A stretch of 64,000 bases of DNA from JALZUE01 sp051251725. Lineage in GTDB: Bacteria > Pseudomonadota > Gammaproteobacteria > Enterobacterales > Alteromonadaceae. The position numbers and the translations under genes were made by a program. Of the stretch, positions 43,764 through 53,378 are shown piece after piece. A model generated the notes under the pieces. That model made no database searches, was not told the DNA's origin, and was given only the letters and a program-made list of their open reading frames with translations. Every line of letters starts with the position of its first letter. Within the stretch, counting starts at the first letter, position 1. The stretch covers positions 67,771 to 131,770 of the forward strand of contig JBPOFN010000007.1 in the NCBI GenBank assembly GCA_051251725.1, read 5' to 3'.

Positions 43764-44239
43764 GTCACGGTTTTGATGTCCATAAGTTTGGCGGTGAAGG
43801 ACCTATCGTTCTAGCGGGCGTTAGCATTGATTATTCGCAAGGATTTATTGCTCATTCTGATGGCGATGTTGCCATCCACGCGTTATGTGACGCTATTTTA
43901 GGTGCGTTAGCATTAGGCGATATTGGTAATCATTTCCCTGATACCGACGCTGATTATGAAAATATCGATAGCCGAATTTTATTACGTCATGTTATTAGTT
44001 TAATGCAAGCTAAAGGTTATCAATTAGGTAATGCCGATCTTACCATTTGTGCACAAGCGCCTAAAATTGCTCCACACTTATTAGCCATGCGCACTTGTTT
44101 AGCGCAAGACTGCTTAGCGGATATTGAACAAGTTAATGTCAAAGCAACGACCACGGAAAAGTTAGGTTATGTCGGTAGAAAAGAGGGCATCGCTGTGCAT
44201 GCTGTGGTTTTGTTAGTTAGCCAAGGTAGTAACCATTAA
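43754..44239 (+). CDS. ispF: 2-C-methyl-D-erythritol 2,4-cyclodiphosphate synthase IspF
   Basis: Fifth step of the MEP pathway, a zinc and magnesium enzyme that forms the cyclodiphosphate. The start RIGHGFDVHKFG provides the metal-binding Asp-x-His, and HSDGDVAIHALCDAILGALALGDIGNHFPDTD is the catalytic core. Length 161 (E. coli 159). The last base of its stop is the first base of the truD start. Confidence 0.96.
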   Translation: MRIGHGFDVHKFGGEGPIVLAGVSIDYSQGFIAHSDGDVAIHALCDAILGALALGDIGNHFPDTDADYENIDSRILLRHVISLMQAKGYQLGNADLTICAQAPKIAPHLLAMRTCLAQDCLADIEQVNVKATTTEKLGYVGRKEGIAVHAVVLLVSQGSNH

Positions 44240-45312
44240 TGTCCGAAATTACTGAACAGACTCTGCCGTATTTACATGGTAAACCCACTGCTCAAGGCGA
44301 TCTTAGAACGCAAATGAGTGATTTTAAAGTGTTTGAGCTTTTACCTTTTCAAATTAGTGGTGAAGGTGAGCATGTTGTACTTCATGTCAGAAAAACAGGG
44401 TTAAATACTATTTTTGTTGCTAACCAGTTAGCAAAATGTTTTGGCGTTAAAGAAGCGCATGTTTCTTATGCCGGATTAAAAGATCGCTTTGCGGTGTGCG
44501 AGCAATATTTTAGTGTGCATTTACCCGGAAAAGCAGAAGTAGACGCCAGTACCATTAAGATTGATGGCGTCGAAGTTTTATCTATTAGCCGACACAATAA
44601 AAAAATTCGCATTGGCTCCTTATTAGGTAATCGGTTCGAGTTGACCTTAAGAAATATCAATAATCCTGAGACCCTGTCGGCACAATGGCAAAAAATTACC
44701 GAATTGGGTGTACCTAATTATTTTGGTGAACAACGCTTTGGCATCGAACAAGGTAACTTAACCCGAGCGTTAGAATTATTTGCTGGTAAAAAAGTTAAAG
44801 ATAAAAAGAAACGCGGCATGTATTTGTCGGCAGCGCGCTCATTATTATTTAATCAAACGGTTGCCAAGCGAATACAAGCAGAACAATTCAATACCCTGTT
44901 TGCTGGCGATGTTTGTATGTTAGCTGGCTCACAATCAGTATTTTTAGCTGAAGCGGTTGATGATGCTTTAACGCAGCGTTTACATGAGTTCGATATTGAT
45001 TTAACTGCGCCGATGTGGGGCCGTGGACAGTTAATGTCGAGCAATGAAGTGCAATTTAATGAGCAAGCTATTGCTGATCAGTATGCTGATTTTAGCCAAG
45101 GGCTTGAAAGTTTAGGGTTAAAACAAGAGCGCAGAAAAATACGCTTAACTTTACAAGCGCCAACGTTCAACTTAACCGGTGATGTTCTCAACGTTTCGTT
45201 TTGTTTACCGTCAGGCTGTTATGCCACCACCATTTTGCGTGAATTGATTGAATATCAAGATATTCATGAACTGCAAAGGCTGGAAAAATATAAGGAAAGC
45301 AGCGGCGGATGA
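44239..45312 (+). CDS. truD: tRNA pseudouridine synthase D
   Basis: Makes pseudouridine 13 in tRNA-Glu. The catalytic Asp is in AGLKDRFAVCEQYF, and NYFGEQRFG is the second family signature. The TruD insertion domain lies in the middle. The length of 357 is close to E. coli (349). It overlaps ispF and surE by one and four bases, within the conserved ispDF-truD-surE-pcm-nlpD-rpoS block. Confidence 0.95.
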   Translation: MSEITEQTLPYLHGKPTAQGDLRTQMSDFKVFELLPFQISGEGEHVVLHVRKTGLNTIFVANQLAKCFGVKEAHVSYAGLKDRFAVCEQYFSVHLPGKAEVDASTIKIDGVEVLSISRHNKKIRIGSLLGNRFELTLRNINNPETLSAQWQKITELGVPNYFGEQRFGIEQGNLTRALELFAGKKVKDKKKRGMYLSAARSLLFNQTVAKRIQAEQFNTLFAGDVCMLAGSQSVFLAEAVDDALTQRLHEFDIDLTAPMWGRGQLMSSNEVQFNEQAIADQYADFSQGLESLGLKQERRKIRLTLQAPTFNLTGDVLNVSFCLPSGCYATTILRELIEYQDIHELQRLEKYKESSGG

Positions 45313-46061
45313 GAATTTTATTAAGTAATGATGACGGCGTTGCCGCACTCGGTATCCAAGTGTTGTATCAAGCGTTAGCTACTATTGCGGAAGTGACTGT
45401 CGTTGGGCCGGATAGAAACTGTAGCGGCGCGAGTAATTCGCTGACTTTGTTAAACCCATTACGTGCTGAAACCCAAGAAAACGGTTTTATTGCTGTAAAC
45501 GGTACACCGACAGATTCAGTACATTTAGCGATTAGCCAGTTATTGCCAAACGCTCCAGATTTAGTGGTTGCCGGTATTAATCATGGTGAAAACTTAGGTG
45601 ATGATGTTTTGTATTCAGGCACGGTTGCGGCGGCAACAGAGGGCCGACATATGGGCATGCCGGCGATTGCGGTATCACTTGTTGGGAAATCTGAACAGCA
45701 TTATCAAACCGCGGCAGCAGTGACGGTTAAAATAATACAAAATTTAACCAAACATCCGTTACCCGCCGATCAAATATTAAACATTAATGTGCCTAATTTA
45801 AGTTTGAATGAAATCAAAGGGCTGAAAGTGACAAGGCTTGGCCATCGTCACAAAGCGGAAAAAATGAAAAAAATGTCAGATCCTTGGAATCGTGATATTT
45901 ATTGGTACGGCCGTTTAGGAGCTGAACTTGATGCGGGTGAAGGCACTGACTTTCATGCGGTTGCTAATGGCTATGTTTCCATTACCCCTTTGACTGTCGA
46001 TATGACCGCCTATAAAAGTTTAGCGCAAATGAATGAGTGGATAAGTGAAGTAACACTATGA
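45309..46061 (+). CDS. surE: 5'/3'-nucleotidase SurE
   Basis: Stationary-phase survival phosphatase acting on nucleoside monophosphates and polyphosphate. The metal site is at the start (LLSNDDGVAALGI), with later conserved DRNCSGASNSLTL and VAGINHGENLGDDVLYSGTVAAATEG. Length 250 (E. coli 253). ATGA overlaps on both sides suggest tight coupling with truD and pcm. Confidence 0.96.
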   Translation: MRILLSNDDGVAALGIQVLYQALATIAEVTVVGPDRNCSGASNSLTLLNPLRAETQENGFIAVNGTPTDSVHLAISQLLPNAPDLVVAGINHGENLGDDVLYSGTVAAATEGRHMGMPAIAVSLVGKSEQHYQTAAAVTVKIIQNLTKHPLPADQILNINVPNLSLNEIKGLKVTRLGHRHKAEKMKKMSDPWNRDIYWYGRLGAELDAGEGTDFHAVANGYVSITPLTVDMTAYKSLAQMNEWISEVTL

Positions 46062-46732
46062 ACAGAATAGTTAGTAGGCGAATAAGTGGTAAATCAGGCC
46101 GTAGTGGTGAAATTTTAGCGCAAAAATTAGCGGCTGAAGGCATAACTAATCAAGCGGTATTGCAAGCCATTGCGCAATCACCTCGACACCTTTTTGTTCC
46201 TGAAATTTTAGCGCATAAAGCTTATGACAATACCGCCCTGCCAATAGGGCAGGGGCAAACTATTTCCCAGCCCTATATTGTGGCAAAAATGTCAGAATTA
46301 ATTTTAGCTGCTGGTATTCCTAATAATATTCTCGAAATCGGTACTGGCTCAGGTTATCAAACCTCTATTCTTGGGCAATTAATTCCTAAGGTTTATTCGG
46401 TTGAGCGTATTCAAAGTTTGCAGTTTCAAGCTAAACGCCGCTTACGTGCGATGGACTTACATAATATTGCAATGAAACATGGCGATGGTTGGCAGGGCTG
46501 GCAGAGTAAAGCGCCTTTTGATGCCATCATAGTAACAGCCGCGCCTAATAGTGTGCCACCAGCGTTATTAGAGCAGTTAGCTGTGGGGGGCAGGTTAGTC
46601 ATTCCAGTTGGCGGCCAAACGCAAGTATTAAAAATAATCACTAAAGTGATGAACCAAGACGTGATTGATTACCAAGAACAACAAATTGAAATGGTAAAAT
46701 TTGTACCATTAGTACCAGGAGCTTTACTGTGA
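46058..46732 (+). CDS. pcm: Protein-L-isoaspartate O-methyltransferase
   Basis: Repairs damaged Asp/Asn residues by methylating L-isoaspartate with SAM. The SAM motif is ILEIGTGSGYQTSIL; the family's substrate loop is ALPIGQGQTISQPYIVAKM. Length 224 (E. coli 208), with an N-terminal basic extension. It overlaps surE and the next gene by four bases each. Confidence 0.95.
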   Translation: MNRIVSRRISGKSGRSGEILAQKLAAEGITNQAVLQAIAQSPRHLFVPEILAHKAYDNTALPIGQGQTISQPYIVAKMSELILAAGIPNNILEIGTGSGYQTSILGQLIPKVYSVERIQSLQFQAKRRLRAMDLHNIAMKHGDGWQGWQSKAPFDAIIVTAAPNSVPPALLEQLAVGGRLVIPVGGQTQVLKIITKVMNQDVIDYQEQQIEMVKFVPLVPGALL

Positions 46733-47307
46733 AGATTTTTTCCGCCCTTTATGAATGGACAATGAAATGGGCAGAGCATAAGTTTGCGCCAAAAATATTA
46801 GCCGCGTTAACTTTTGCTGAATCGGTTTTTTTTCCAATTCCACCTGATGTGTTATTAGCGCCTATGGTGTTAGCCAAAAGAGAAAAAGCTTGGTATTACG
46901 CGTCACTTACGACAGTAGCTTCAGTGTTAGGTGGTATGGTCGGTTATGCCCTTGGTTATTATATGTTTGAACCTTGGATAGCACCGGCAATTGAATCAAT
47001 GGGCTATACCGCACGTTTTGATAAAGCTATTGCCTGGTTTGAAGAATGGGGCGTTTGGGTTGTTTTTATTGCGGGTTTTTCTCCAATTCCGTATAAAATA
47101 TTTACCGTGAGCGCGGGATTCTTACAAATGTTATTTTTACCCTTTTTAATTGCTTCAACTATTGGCCGTGGTATGCGTTTCTTTTTAGTTGCAGGTCTTA
47201 TTTATTGGGGCGGAGCACCTTTTGAACGAAAACTTAAACAATGGGTTGATGTGTTAGGTTGGGCGTTAGTCGGATTAATTATTGTTGCTTATTTATTATT
47301 AAAGTAA
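46729..47307 (+). CDS. YqaA-type DedA/SNARE-associated membrane protein
   Basis: A 192-residue inner membrane protein of the DedA superfamily; relatives are linked to lipid flipping and membrane homeostasis. The signature region is FAESVFFPIPPDVLLAPMVLAK (residues about 28-49) and the family's second motif is FIAGFSPIPYKIFTVSAGF (about 113-131), followed by IGRGMRFFLVAGLIYWGG. About four to five hydrophobic segments are visible. The start is GTG overlapping the pcm stop. Its place between pcm and nlpD is found in several marine gammaproteobacteria, as far as I recall. Confidence 0.88.
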   Translation: MKIFSALYEWTMKWAEHKFAPKILAALTFAESVFFPIPPDVLLAPMVLAKREKAWYYASLTTVASVLGGMVGYALGYYMFEPWIAPAIESMGYTARFDKAIAWFEEWGVWVVFIAGFSPIPYKIFTVSAGFLQMLFLPFLIASTIGRGMRFFLVAGLIYWGGAPFERKLKQWVDVLGWALVGLIIVAYLLLK

Positions 47308-47328
47308 TGAATAAGTTAAGTATCAGGG

Positions 47329-48195
47329 GTGAAAATCAATACTAACGCTATGAAAATATCTACAATCAAAATTATGCTACTTATAGCTGTTTTTAGTGCG
47401 CTATCAGCGTGTTCTAATCAACATCGCCCAGCGCCGGTTGTCGATATTGAAAGTGGAAAACCTACGAGTAAATATAAAAAGGGAACTTTATTAGCAGATG
47501 ATTATGTTGTTAATAAAGGTGAGACCTTATATTCAATTGCTTGGCGTTCTAATATTGATGTTAACACCTTGGCATCGTTAAATAATATCAAACCTCCTTA
47601 TAATATTTTTCCAGGGCAAAAAATTTTATTAACGCCAAAATCAAGCAAAGGTAGTGATAGCAAGTCATACAAGCAAAAGTCGAATAATTACTCCACAAAA
47701 CCTGTTAAAAAAGAGTTAACTAAAGCTATTGATTCCTCAAAAAAGCAGGAGTATGGTGGAAATGTAAGTAGTGAAAAAGCAAGTAATAATTCAGTAGTAA
47801 CTGGTAGCACGTTCTCTAAAAAAATAAGAACATGGCAGTGGCCAGCTAAAGGAAGAATACTTAGTCGCTTCTCTACGAAACAAGAAGGAAACAAAGGCTT
47901 AGATCTTGCTGGAAAACGCGGTGATAAAATTGTTTCAGCAGCGGATGGCATAGTGGTTTATGTTGGTAATGCATTAAGAGGTTATGGCCGTTTAGTGATT
48001 ATAAAACATAATGATGACTACTTAAGTGCTTATGCGCATACTGATGAAATTTTAGTGAAAGAACAACAAATCGTTAAAGCTGGGCAACAGATTGCTAAGA
48101 TGGGTGATACAGACGCGGCAAGAATTATGCTTCATTTTGAAGTTCGCTTCCGTGGAAAGTCTGTCAACCCGATGAAGTACTTACCAAAAAGATAA
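47329..48195 (+). CDS. nlpD: Murein hydrolase activator lipoprotein NlpD
   Basis: Outer-membrane lipoprotein that activates the AmiC amidase at the division site. A signal peptide with lipobox LSAC (Cys near residue 28) is followed by a LysM domain (YVVNKGETLYSIAWRSN to PGQKILL, about 60-103), a Ser/Lys-rich linker, and a C-terminal M23 peptidase domain (about 165-288). In that domain RFSTKQEGNKGLDLAG and MLHFEVRF are visible, but the classic HxH zinc site is incomplete (the first His is missing), as in other activators without catalysis. The start may be GTG 47329 or ATG 47350; neither has an ideal ribosome binding site. The rpoS promoter is expected inside this gene. Confidence 0.93.
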   Translation: MKINTNAMKISTIKIMLLIAVFSALSACSNQHRPAPVVDIESGKPTSKYKKGTLLADDYVVNKGETLYSIAWRSNIDVNTLASLNNIKPPYNIFPGQKILLTPKSSKGSDSKSYKQKSNNYSTKPVKKELTKAIDSSKKQEYGGNVSSEKASNNSVVTGSTFSKKIRTWQWPAKGRILSRFSTKQEGNKGLDLAGKRGDKIVSAADGIVVYVGNALRGYGRLVIIKHNDDYLSAYAHTDEILVKEQQIVKAGQQIAKMGDTDAARIMLHFEVRFRGKSVNPMKYLPKR

Positions 48196-48197
48196 CA

Positions 48198-48218
48198 AAT
48201 AATAATAATAATAATAAT
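48198..48218 (+). repeat. Trinucleotide repeat (AAT)x7 between nlpD and rpoS
   Basis: Seven perfect AAT units follow the nlpD stop by two bases. A GGAG element and a four-codon frame (48230-48241) come next, then rpoS. Confidence 0.95.
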
Positions 48219-48272
48219 TTGGAGTTACTGTGAAAATTTAAGATCTAACGATTGCTGCACGGGGAGAATAGC

Positions 48273-49202
48273 ATGGCGATAGAAAAAGAATTAGATACTC
48301 TAGCGATAGATGCTCAAAGCAATGAAAAAACAAAAAAAGTGTCAAAAGCAGCAGAAGAAAGCTCTGCCAATTTAGATGCAACTCAAATATATTTAAGTGA
48401 AATTGGTTTTTCACCCTTACTTACTGCCGAAGAAGAAGTCTATTTCTCTAGATTATCTTTAAAAGGCGATGCACCATCACGTAAACGAATGATTGAAAGC
48501 AACTTAAGATTAGTTGTTAAAATTGCTCGCCGATACAACAATCGTGGTTTACCTCTTTTAGACTTAATCGAAGAAGGCAATTTAGGCTTAATTCGTGCGG
48601 TTGAAAAGTTTGACCCAGAACGTGGCTTTAGGTTTTCTACTTATGCTACTTGGTGGATTCGTCAAACGATCGAAAGAGCGATCATGAATCAAACTCGCAC
48701 TATTCGATTACCTATCCATGTTGTTAAAGAACTTAATATTTATTTACGTGCTGCGCGTGATCTTATTCAAAAATTAGATCATGAACCAACGGCTGAAGAT
48801 ATTGCCAAAGCATTAGATAAGCCTGTTGAAGACGTTAGTAAAATGTTAAAGCTTAATGAGCGTATTACCTCGGTTGATACACCATTTGCTGGCGATTCGG
48901 AAAAAGGTCTGTTAGATATAATTGCTGATGAAAAAGGCACAGGTCCTGAGTCTGATTTACAAGATAGCGATATGAAAAATAATATCGTGCATTGGCTAAA
49001 CGAGCTTAATTCTAAGCAAAGAGAAGTACTTGCGCGTAGATTTGGTTTATTAGGTTATGAAGCCGCAACCCTAGAAGATGTTGGCCGTGAAATTGGTTTA
49101 ACACGCGAACGTGTTAGACAAATTCAAGTAGAGGCGTTAAAGCGTTTACGAGATATTTTAAGCCAAGAAGACTTATCAATTGAGGCTATTTTTCAGCCAT
49201 AA
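48273..49202 (+). CDS. rpoS: RNA polymerase sigma factor RpoS (sigma-38)
   Basis: Master sigma factor of stationary phase and general stress. Regions 1.2 to 4.2 are complete: DATQIYLSEIGFSPLLTAEEEVYF, region 2 (NLRLVVKIARRYNNRGLPLLDLIEEGNLGLIRAVEKFDPERGFRFSTYATWWIRQTIERA, residues about 85-145) and region 4 (LEDVGREIGLTRERVRQIQVEALKRLR). RpoS rather than RpoD is shown by the size (309 residues) and the location after nlpD. The ATG at 48273 has a GGGGAG ribosome binding site; the upstream in-frame TTG at 48252 is unlikely. Confidence 0.96.
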   Translation: MAIEKELDTLAIDAQSNEKTKKVSKAAEESSANLDATQIYLSEIGFSPLLTAEEEVYFSRLSLKGDAPSRKRMIESNLRLVVKIARRYNNRGLPLLDLIEEGNLGLIRAVEKFDPERGFRFSTYATWWIRQTIERAIMNQTRTIRLPIHVVKELNIYLRAARDLIQKLDHEPTAEDIAKALDKPVEDVSKMLKLNERITSVDTPFAGDSEKGLLDIIADEKGTGPESDLQDSDMKNNIVHWLNELNSKQREVLARRFGLLGYEAATLEDVGREIGLTRERVRQIQVEALKRLRDILSQEDLSIEAIFQP

Positions 49203-49220
49203 AGATTGTTAGAGCTAATA

Positions 49221-49248
49221 AAAAACCGCTGAGAAAAGCGGTTTTTTT
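49221..49248 (+). terminator. Rho-independent terminator after rpoS
   Basis: AAAAACCGCT and AGCGGTTTTT around a GAGAAA loop, followed by more T, 18 bases after the rpoS stop. The A tract on its left may also serve the convergent dxs gene. Confidence 0.85.
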
Positions 49249-49333
49249 GTGTCTGTTAGTTACAGATTTAGCTGCTGAATTAAGTACTAGTTAAGTATAA
49301 AACCTGGCAAGTATTAATGGGGTAAACTCAGCG

Positions 49334-51196
49334 CTAGTTAATAAATTGCTTAATCTTTGCCTCTATACCGTCAGCGTCTAAGCCTAATTCAGTATAAATT
49401 TCTGCTTGGCTACCATGTTTGATAAAGCTATCAGGTAAGCCGATATTTAATATTTTTATCGCTTTGCCTTGGCTTAATATATATTCATTAACGGCTGAGC
49501 CTGCGCCGCCAGCAATAGCGTTATCTTCTATCGTTACAATCGTATCGTGCTGACTGATTAAAGTATCAATTAGCTCAGTGTCTAATGGCTTAACAAAGCG
49601 CATATCAGCGAGTGTTGCGTTTAAACTGCTAGCCACTTGCTCTGCTTGTGCCAATAAGGTCCCAAAACTTAAGATTGCAATCTGGTTACCGGTTTGAATT
49701 AGTTTTCCTTTGCCAATTTCAAGTGTTTCAGTGATCGCTGGTAATGTTACGCCGGTCCCGCTGCCGCGCGGATAGCGAACAGCTGCTGGGCCATGATGAT
49801 TATGGCCGGTAGTTAACATTAGTTGGCATTCACTTTCATCGGCTGGCGCCATAATCACCATATTAGGGATACAGCGTAAAAAGCTTAAATCGAAAGCTCC
49901 TTGATGGGTTGCACCATCGGCACCGACCACACCGGCACGATCAATAGCAAATAAAACCGGCAAGTTTTGGATCGCGACATCATGGATCAGTTGATCATAA
50001 CCGCGCTGTAAAAAGCTTGAATAAATAGCAACTACGGGTTTTTGTCCACCGATTGCCAGCCCTGCAGCATAGGTAACAGCATGTTGTTCAGCAATGGCAA
50101 CGTCATAATATTGATTTGGAAAACGTTGGCTAAATTCAACCATGCCCGAACCTTCGCGCATTGCTGGAGTGATCGCGACTAAGTTGGCATCAACTTCAGC
50201 GGTTTTACATAACCAATCACCAAACACTTGCGAATAGGTCGGCGAGCTCGGTTTTGATTTTGGCAAACTTGTTTCAGTAGGATCAAATTTAGGCACGGCG
50301 TGATATTTGATGGGATCTTGTTCAGCAGCCTCAAACCCTTTGCCTTTTTTAGTGGCAATATGGAGTAGCTGTGGTCCTTTCAAATTACGCATATTAGTAA
50401 TGGTATCAACCAAGCTATTAACGTCATGACCGTCAATTGGGCCAATATAATTAAAGCCTAACTCTTCGAAAAAAGTACTAGGAACTACCATCCCTTTAAT
50501 ATGTTCTTCAGCGCGACTGGCTAATTCTTTGATCGGCGGAATATTGCCAAGAATTTTTTTACTACTTTCGCGAATGCCAGCATAAATACTACCGGATAAC
50601 ATGCGCGCTAAGTGATTATTTAAAGCGCCGACATTTTCAGAAATTGACATGTCATTGTCGTTGAGGATCACCAACATATCATTACGTATATCACCAGCAT
50701 GGTTTAATGCTTCAAAAGCCATGCCTGCAGTCATGGCGCCATCACCAATAACGGCAACGGTTTTACGGCCTTTACCTTCTTTAGTTGCTGCAACAGCTAA
50801 GCCTAAAGCAGCTGAAATAGAAGTACTTGAATGGCCAACACTTAAAACATCGTATTCACTTTCTTCACGCCATGGAAAAGGGTGTAAACCGTCTTTTTGT
50901 CTGATGGTGTGTAATTGATCGCGACGACCGGTCAAAATTTTATGCGGGTAAGCTTGGTGGCCAACATCCCATACAACATGGTCAAAAGGGCTTTTGTAGA
51001 CATAATGCAGAGCAACGGTTAATTCTATTGTGCCTAGACCAGAAGCAAAGTGGCCGCTACTTCGGCTGACTGAATTTAATAAATAACGACGTAGTTCCTC
51101 ACTTGTTTGCTCAAGTTGATCTTTATCAAGCATACGTAAATCGTCAGGCGAGTTAATCTTTGACAAAAGCGGGTAGTCAGTTAAATTTATGGTCAT
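49334..51196 (-). CDS. dxs: 1-deoxy-D-xylulose-5-phosphate synthase
   Basis: Thiamine-diphosphate enzyme that condenses pyruvate with glyceraldehyde 3-phosphate; the entry step for isoprenoids, vitamin B6 and thiamine. The cofactor motif is GDGAMTAGMAFEALNHAG to ILNDNDMSI, the transketolase-type pyrimidine domain is IAEQHAVTYAAGLA, and the C-terminal domain is complete at 620 residues (E. coli 620). It is the last gene of xseB-ispA-dxs, 17 bases after ispA. Confidence 0.96.
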   Translation of the reverse strand: MTINLTDYPLLSKINSPDDLRMLDKDQLEQTSEELRRYLLNSVSRSSGHFASGLGTIELTVALHYVYKSPFDHVVWDVGHQAYPHKILTGRRDQLHTIRQKDGLHPFPWREESEYDVLSVGHSSTSISAALGLAVAATKEGKGRKTVAVIGDGAMTAGMAFEALNHAGDIRNDMLVILNDNDMSISENVGALNNHLARMLSGSIYAGIRESSKKILGNIPPIKELASRAEEHIKGMVVPSTFFEELGFNYIGPIDGHDVNSLVDTITNMRNLKGPQLLHIATKKGKGFEAAEQDPIKYHAVPKFDPTETSLPKSKPSSPTYSQVFGDWLCKTAEVDANLVAITPAMREGSGMVEFSQRFPNQYYDVAIAEQHAVTYAAGLAIGGQKPVVAIYSSFLQRGYDQLIHDVAIQNLPVLFAIDRAGVVGADGATHQGAFDLSFLRCIPNMVIMAPADESECQLMLTTGHNHHGPAAVRYPRGSGTGVTLPAITETLEIGKGKLIQTGNQIAILSFGTLLAQAEQVASSLNATLADMRFVKPLDTELIDTLISQHDTIVTIEDNAIAGGAGSAVNEYILSQGKAIKILNIGLPDSFIKHGSQAEIYTELGLDADGIEAKIKQFIN

Positions 51197-51213
51197 AGTT
51201 TTGATAATAGAAA

Positions 51214-52104
51214 TTAATGAGTGCGGCTGACAATAAATGTCGTAAAGTCTGCTAAATTCTGAGTATTGTAAGGCAAACAGGCTAAAGCTTGAAGTGATTG
51301 TTGAAATAACTCGTCAGCTTTTTGTTGTGCGCCGCTTAAACCCAGTAAAGATGGGTAGGTCGATTTATTCGCCGCCACATCAGAACCAGCTGGTTTACCT
51401 AGCTCAGCTTCAGTTGAGGTAATATCAATAATGTCATCTTGTACTTGGTAAGCTAAGCCTATTAAGGTGGCAAATTTGGCTAAGCTGTTTTTTTCATCTG
51501 CTGTTATTTGTTCAGCACATTCTGCAGCCATCAAAATTGAAGCTTGTAATAAAGCGCCGGTTTTTAATAAATGCAACTGTTCTAACTGAGCCAGCGATAT
51601 TTGTTGGTCGGTTGCTGCTAAGTCTAATGCTTGACCGCCACACATACCTTCATAACCACTGGCTTTGCTTAATTGTTGGATCAGTTTTATTTGTTTAGGT
51701 TTAATAGTTTCTGAAAACGAATGATTAGCTAAAATATCAAAGGCAAGGGTTTGTAAACTATCGCCAGCTAAAATCGCAGTCGCTTCATCAAACGCTTTGT
51801 GACAAGTCGGTTGCCCACGACGTAAATCATCGTCATCCATTGCGGGTAAATCATCGTGTAATAATGAATAAGCATGAATACACTCTATTGCCGCAGCAAT
51901 GCCATCTAAATCGCTAAGCTTAATATTTAATGCTTGTCCGGTGATATAGACCAAATAAGGACGCATACGTTTACCACCAATTAATAAACCATAGCGCATG
52001 GCTTCTAGAAGCTTAGGATCATTAACGGTTAGTTGGTCAATTTTATCATTTAAAAAATGATAAATTCGTTGTTGAAATTCTTCAAGGTTTGCTAGCTGAC
52101 TCAC
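51214..52104 (-). CDS. ispA: Farnesyl diphosphate synthase IspA
   Basis: Prenyltransferase building farnesyl diphosphate from isopentenyl and dimethylallyl diphosphate. The two aspartate-rich motifs are in DDLPAMDDDDLRRG (first) and YQVQDDIIDIT (second). The isoprenoid-binding KRMRPYLVY region is present. Length 296 (E. coli 299). The start is GTG, six bases after the xseB stop. Confidence 0.95.
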   Translation of the reverse strand: MSQLANLEEFQQRIYHFLNDKIDQLTVNDPKLLEAMRYGLLIGGKRMRPYLVYITGQALNIKLSDLDGIAAAIECIHAYSLLHDDLPAMDDDDLRRGQPTCHKAFDEATAILAGDSLQTLAFDILANHSFSETIKPKQIKLIQQLSKASGYEGMCGGQALDLAATDQQISLAQLEQLHLLKTGALLQASILMAAECAEQITADEKNSLAKFATLIGLAYQVQDDIIDITSTEAELGKPAGSDVAANKSTYPSLLGLSGAQQKADELFQQSLQALACLPYNTQNLADFTTFIVSRTH

Positions 52105-52110
52105 GGGGGA

Positions 52111-52353
52111 TTAACTCTCTGAGGATTCGATCGGAACGAGGATTTCTGTACCATTTTCGTTCATTAATAAATGTACTTTTTGTTCGGCGTCATGAAGTTT
52201 ACTTTGGCTATGTTTACTTAACGTTAAGCCGCGTTCGAACAGTGTCATTGAATCTTCTAAATTGAGTTCACCTTGTTCAAGTTGACTGACTATACTTTCT
52301 AATTCTTGCAATGATTCTTCAAAAGAAACATTTTCTATTTTTTTCTTCGCCAT
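52111..52353 (-). CDS. xseB: Exodeoxyribonuclease VII small subunit
   Basis: Small subunit of the single-strand DNA exonuclease VII. The 80-residue protein shows the family helix-hairpin pattern FEESLQELESIVSQLEQGELNLEDSMTLFERG. Length is 80, as in E. coli. The large subunit gene xseA is not in this window. First gene of the xseB-ispA-dxs operon. Confidence 0.94.
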   Translation of the reverse strand: MAKKKIENVSFEESLQELESIVSQLEQGELNLEDSMTLFERGLTLSKHSQSKLHDAEQKVHLLMNENGTEILVPIESSES

Positions 52354-52610
52354 TGTTGAATTTAAACCCCGCTACCTCAAGATGTGCGCAACGTTACCTT
52401 AGCTAGACTTTAGGGTCAATTATATCTGAAAAGTTGTTTAACAAATAATTGTGATTGTTTCGTTAAGTTATTGAGAAATTTGCCGATAATGTTTTTGATA
52501 ACCATGTCGTGAATATTGTCGTGAATAGTATTATCATCATGTATATTATAGTTATCTTATCGAAATAACTTATCAACGCATTCATTGTTTAGAGTTTTAG
52601 GGAGACATTT

Positions 52611-53375
52611 GTGGATTTAGCTACGATTATTGGCATGCTTGGCGCTATCGGTTTTATTGTGATGGCGATGATCTTAGGTGGCGATATCAGTATGTTTGTT
52701 GATACCCAGTCTATTTTAATTGTATTTTGTGGTTCTACTTTTGTTGTGCTATCAAATTATAATATGGGACAGTTTTTTGGCATTGGTAAAATTATTGGCA
52801 AATCATTTATGTTCAAGCTGGAATCACCAGATGAATTAATTGAAAAGTCAGTTGAAATGGCTGATGCGGCGCGTAAAGGTGGGTTTTTAGCATTAGAAGA
52901 AGCTGAAATTACCAATGCTTTTATGCAAAAAGGTGTTGATATGTTGGTTGATGGTCACGACGCTGACGTGGTGCGAGCAACCTTACAAAAAGATATATCA
53001 TTAACAACTGAACGCCATGAAACGGGTATTGGGATGTTAAAGGCGTTAGCTGATGTTGCACCTGCGATGGGAATGATCGGGACACTGATTGGTTTGGTAG
53101 CGATGTTATCGAACATGGATGATCCTAAAGCGATTGGTCCGGCCATGGCGGTAGCACTATTAACAACATTGTATGGTGCGTTTTTAGCAAACGTTATTGC
53201 GATCCCAATTGCGGCCAAACTCACCTTGCGGTTATCAGAAGAAAAACTTAATCAAGAACTTATCTTAGATGCTGTACTTGGTATTCAAGATGGTCAAAAT
53301 CCACGCGTTATAGAAAATTTATTAAAGAATTATTTAGCCGAAAGTAAGCGCGCCATTTCAACCGTGGAAGAATAA
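52611..53375 (+). CDS. pomA: Sodium-driven flagellar stator protein PomA
   Basis: Stator subunit of the polar flagellar motor, MotA/TolQ/ExbB superfamily. Four membrane segments are visible (about 5-25, 30-48, 150-170, 180-200) with a cytoplasmic loop between the second and third. The GDISMFVDTQSILIVFCGSTFVVL start and the APAMGMIGTLIGLVAMLSNM block match PomA and other sodium-type stators more than proton-type MotA. Length 254 (Vibrio PomA 253). The start is GTG after an AGGGAGA ribosome binding site. It is transcribed with pomB three bases downstream. Confidence 0.94.
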   Translation: MDLATIIGMLGAIGFIVMAMILGGDISMFVDTQSILIVFCGSTFVVLSNYNMGQFFGIGKIIGKSFMFKLESPDELIEKSVEMADAARKGGFLALEEAEITNAFMQKGVDMLVDGHDADVVRATLQKDISLTTERHETGIGMLKALADVAPAMGMIGTLIGLVAMLSNMDDPKAIGPAMAVALLTTLYGAFLANVIAIPIAAKLTLRLSEEKLNQELILDAVLGIQDGQNPRVIENLLKNYLAESKRAISTVEE

Positions 53376-53378
53376 CTT

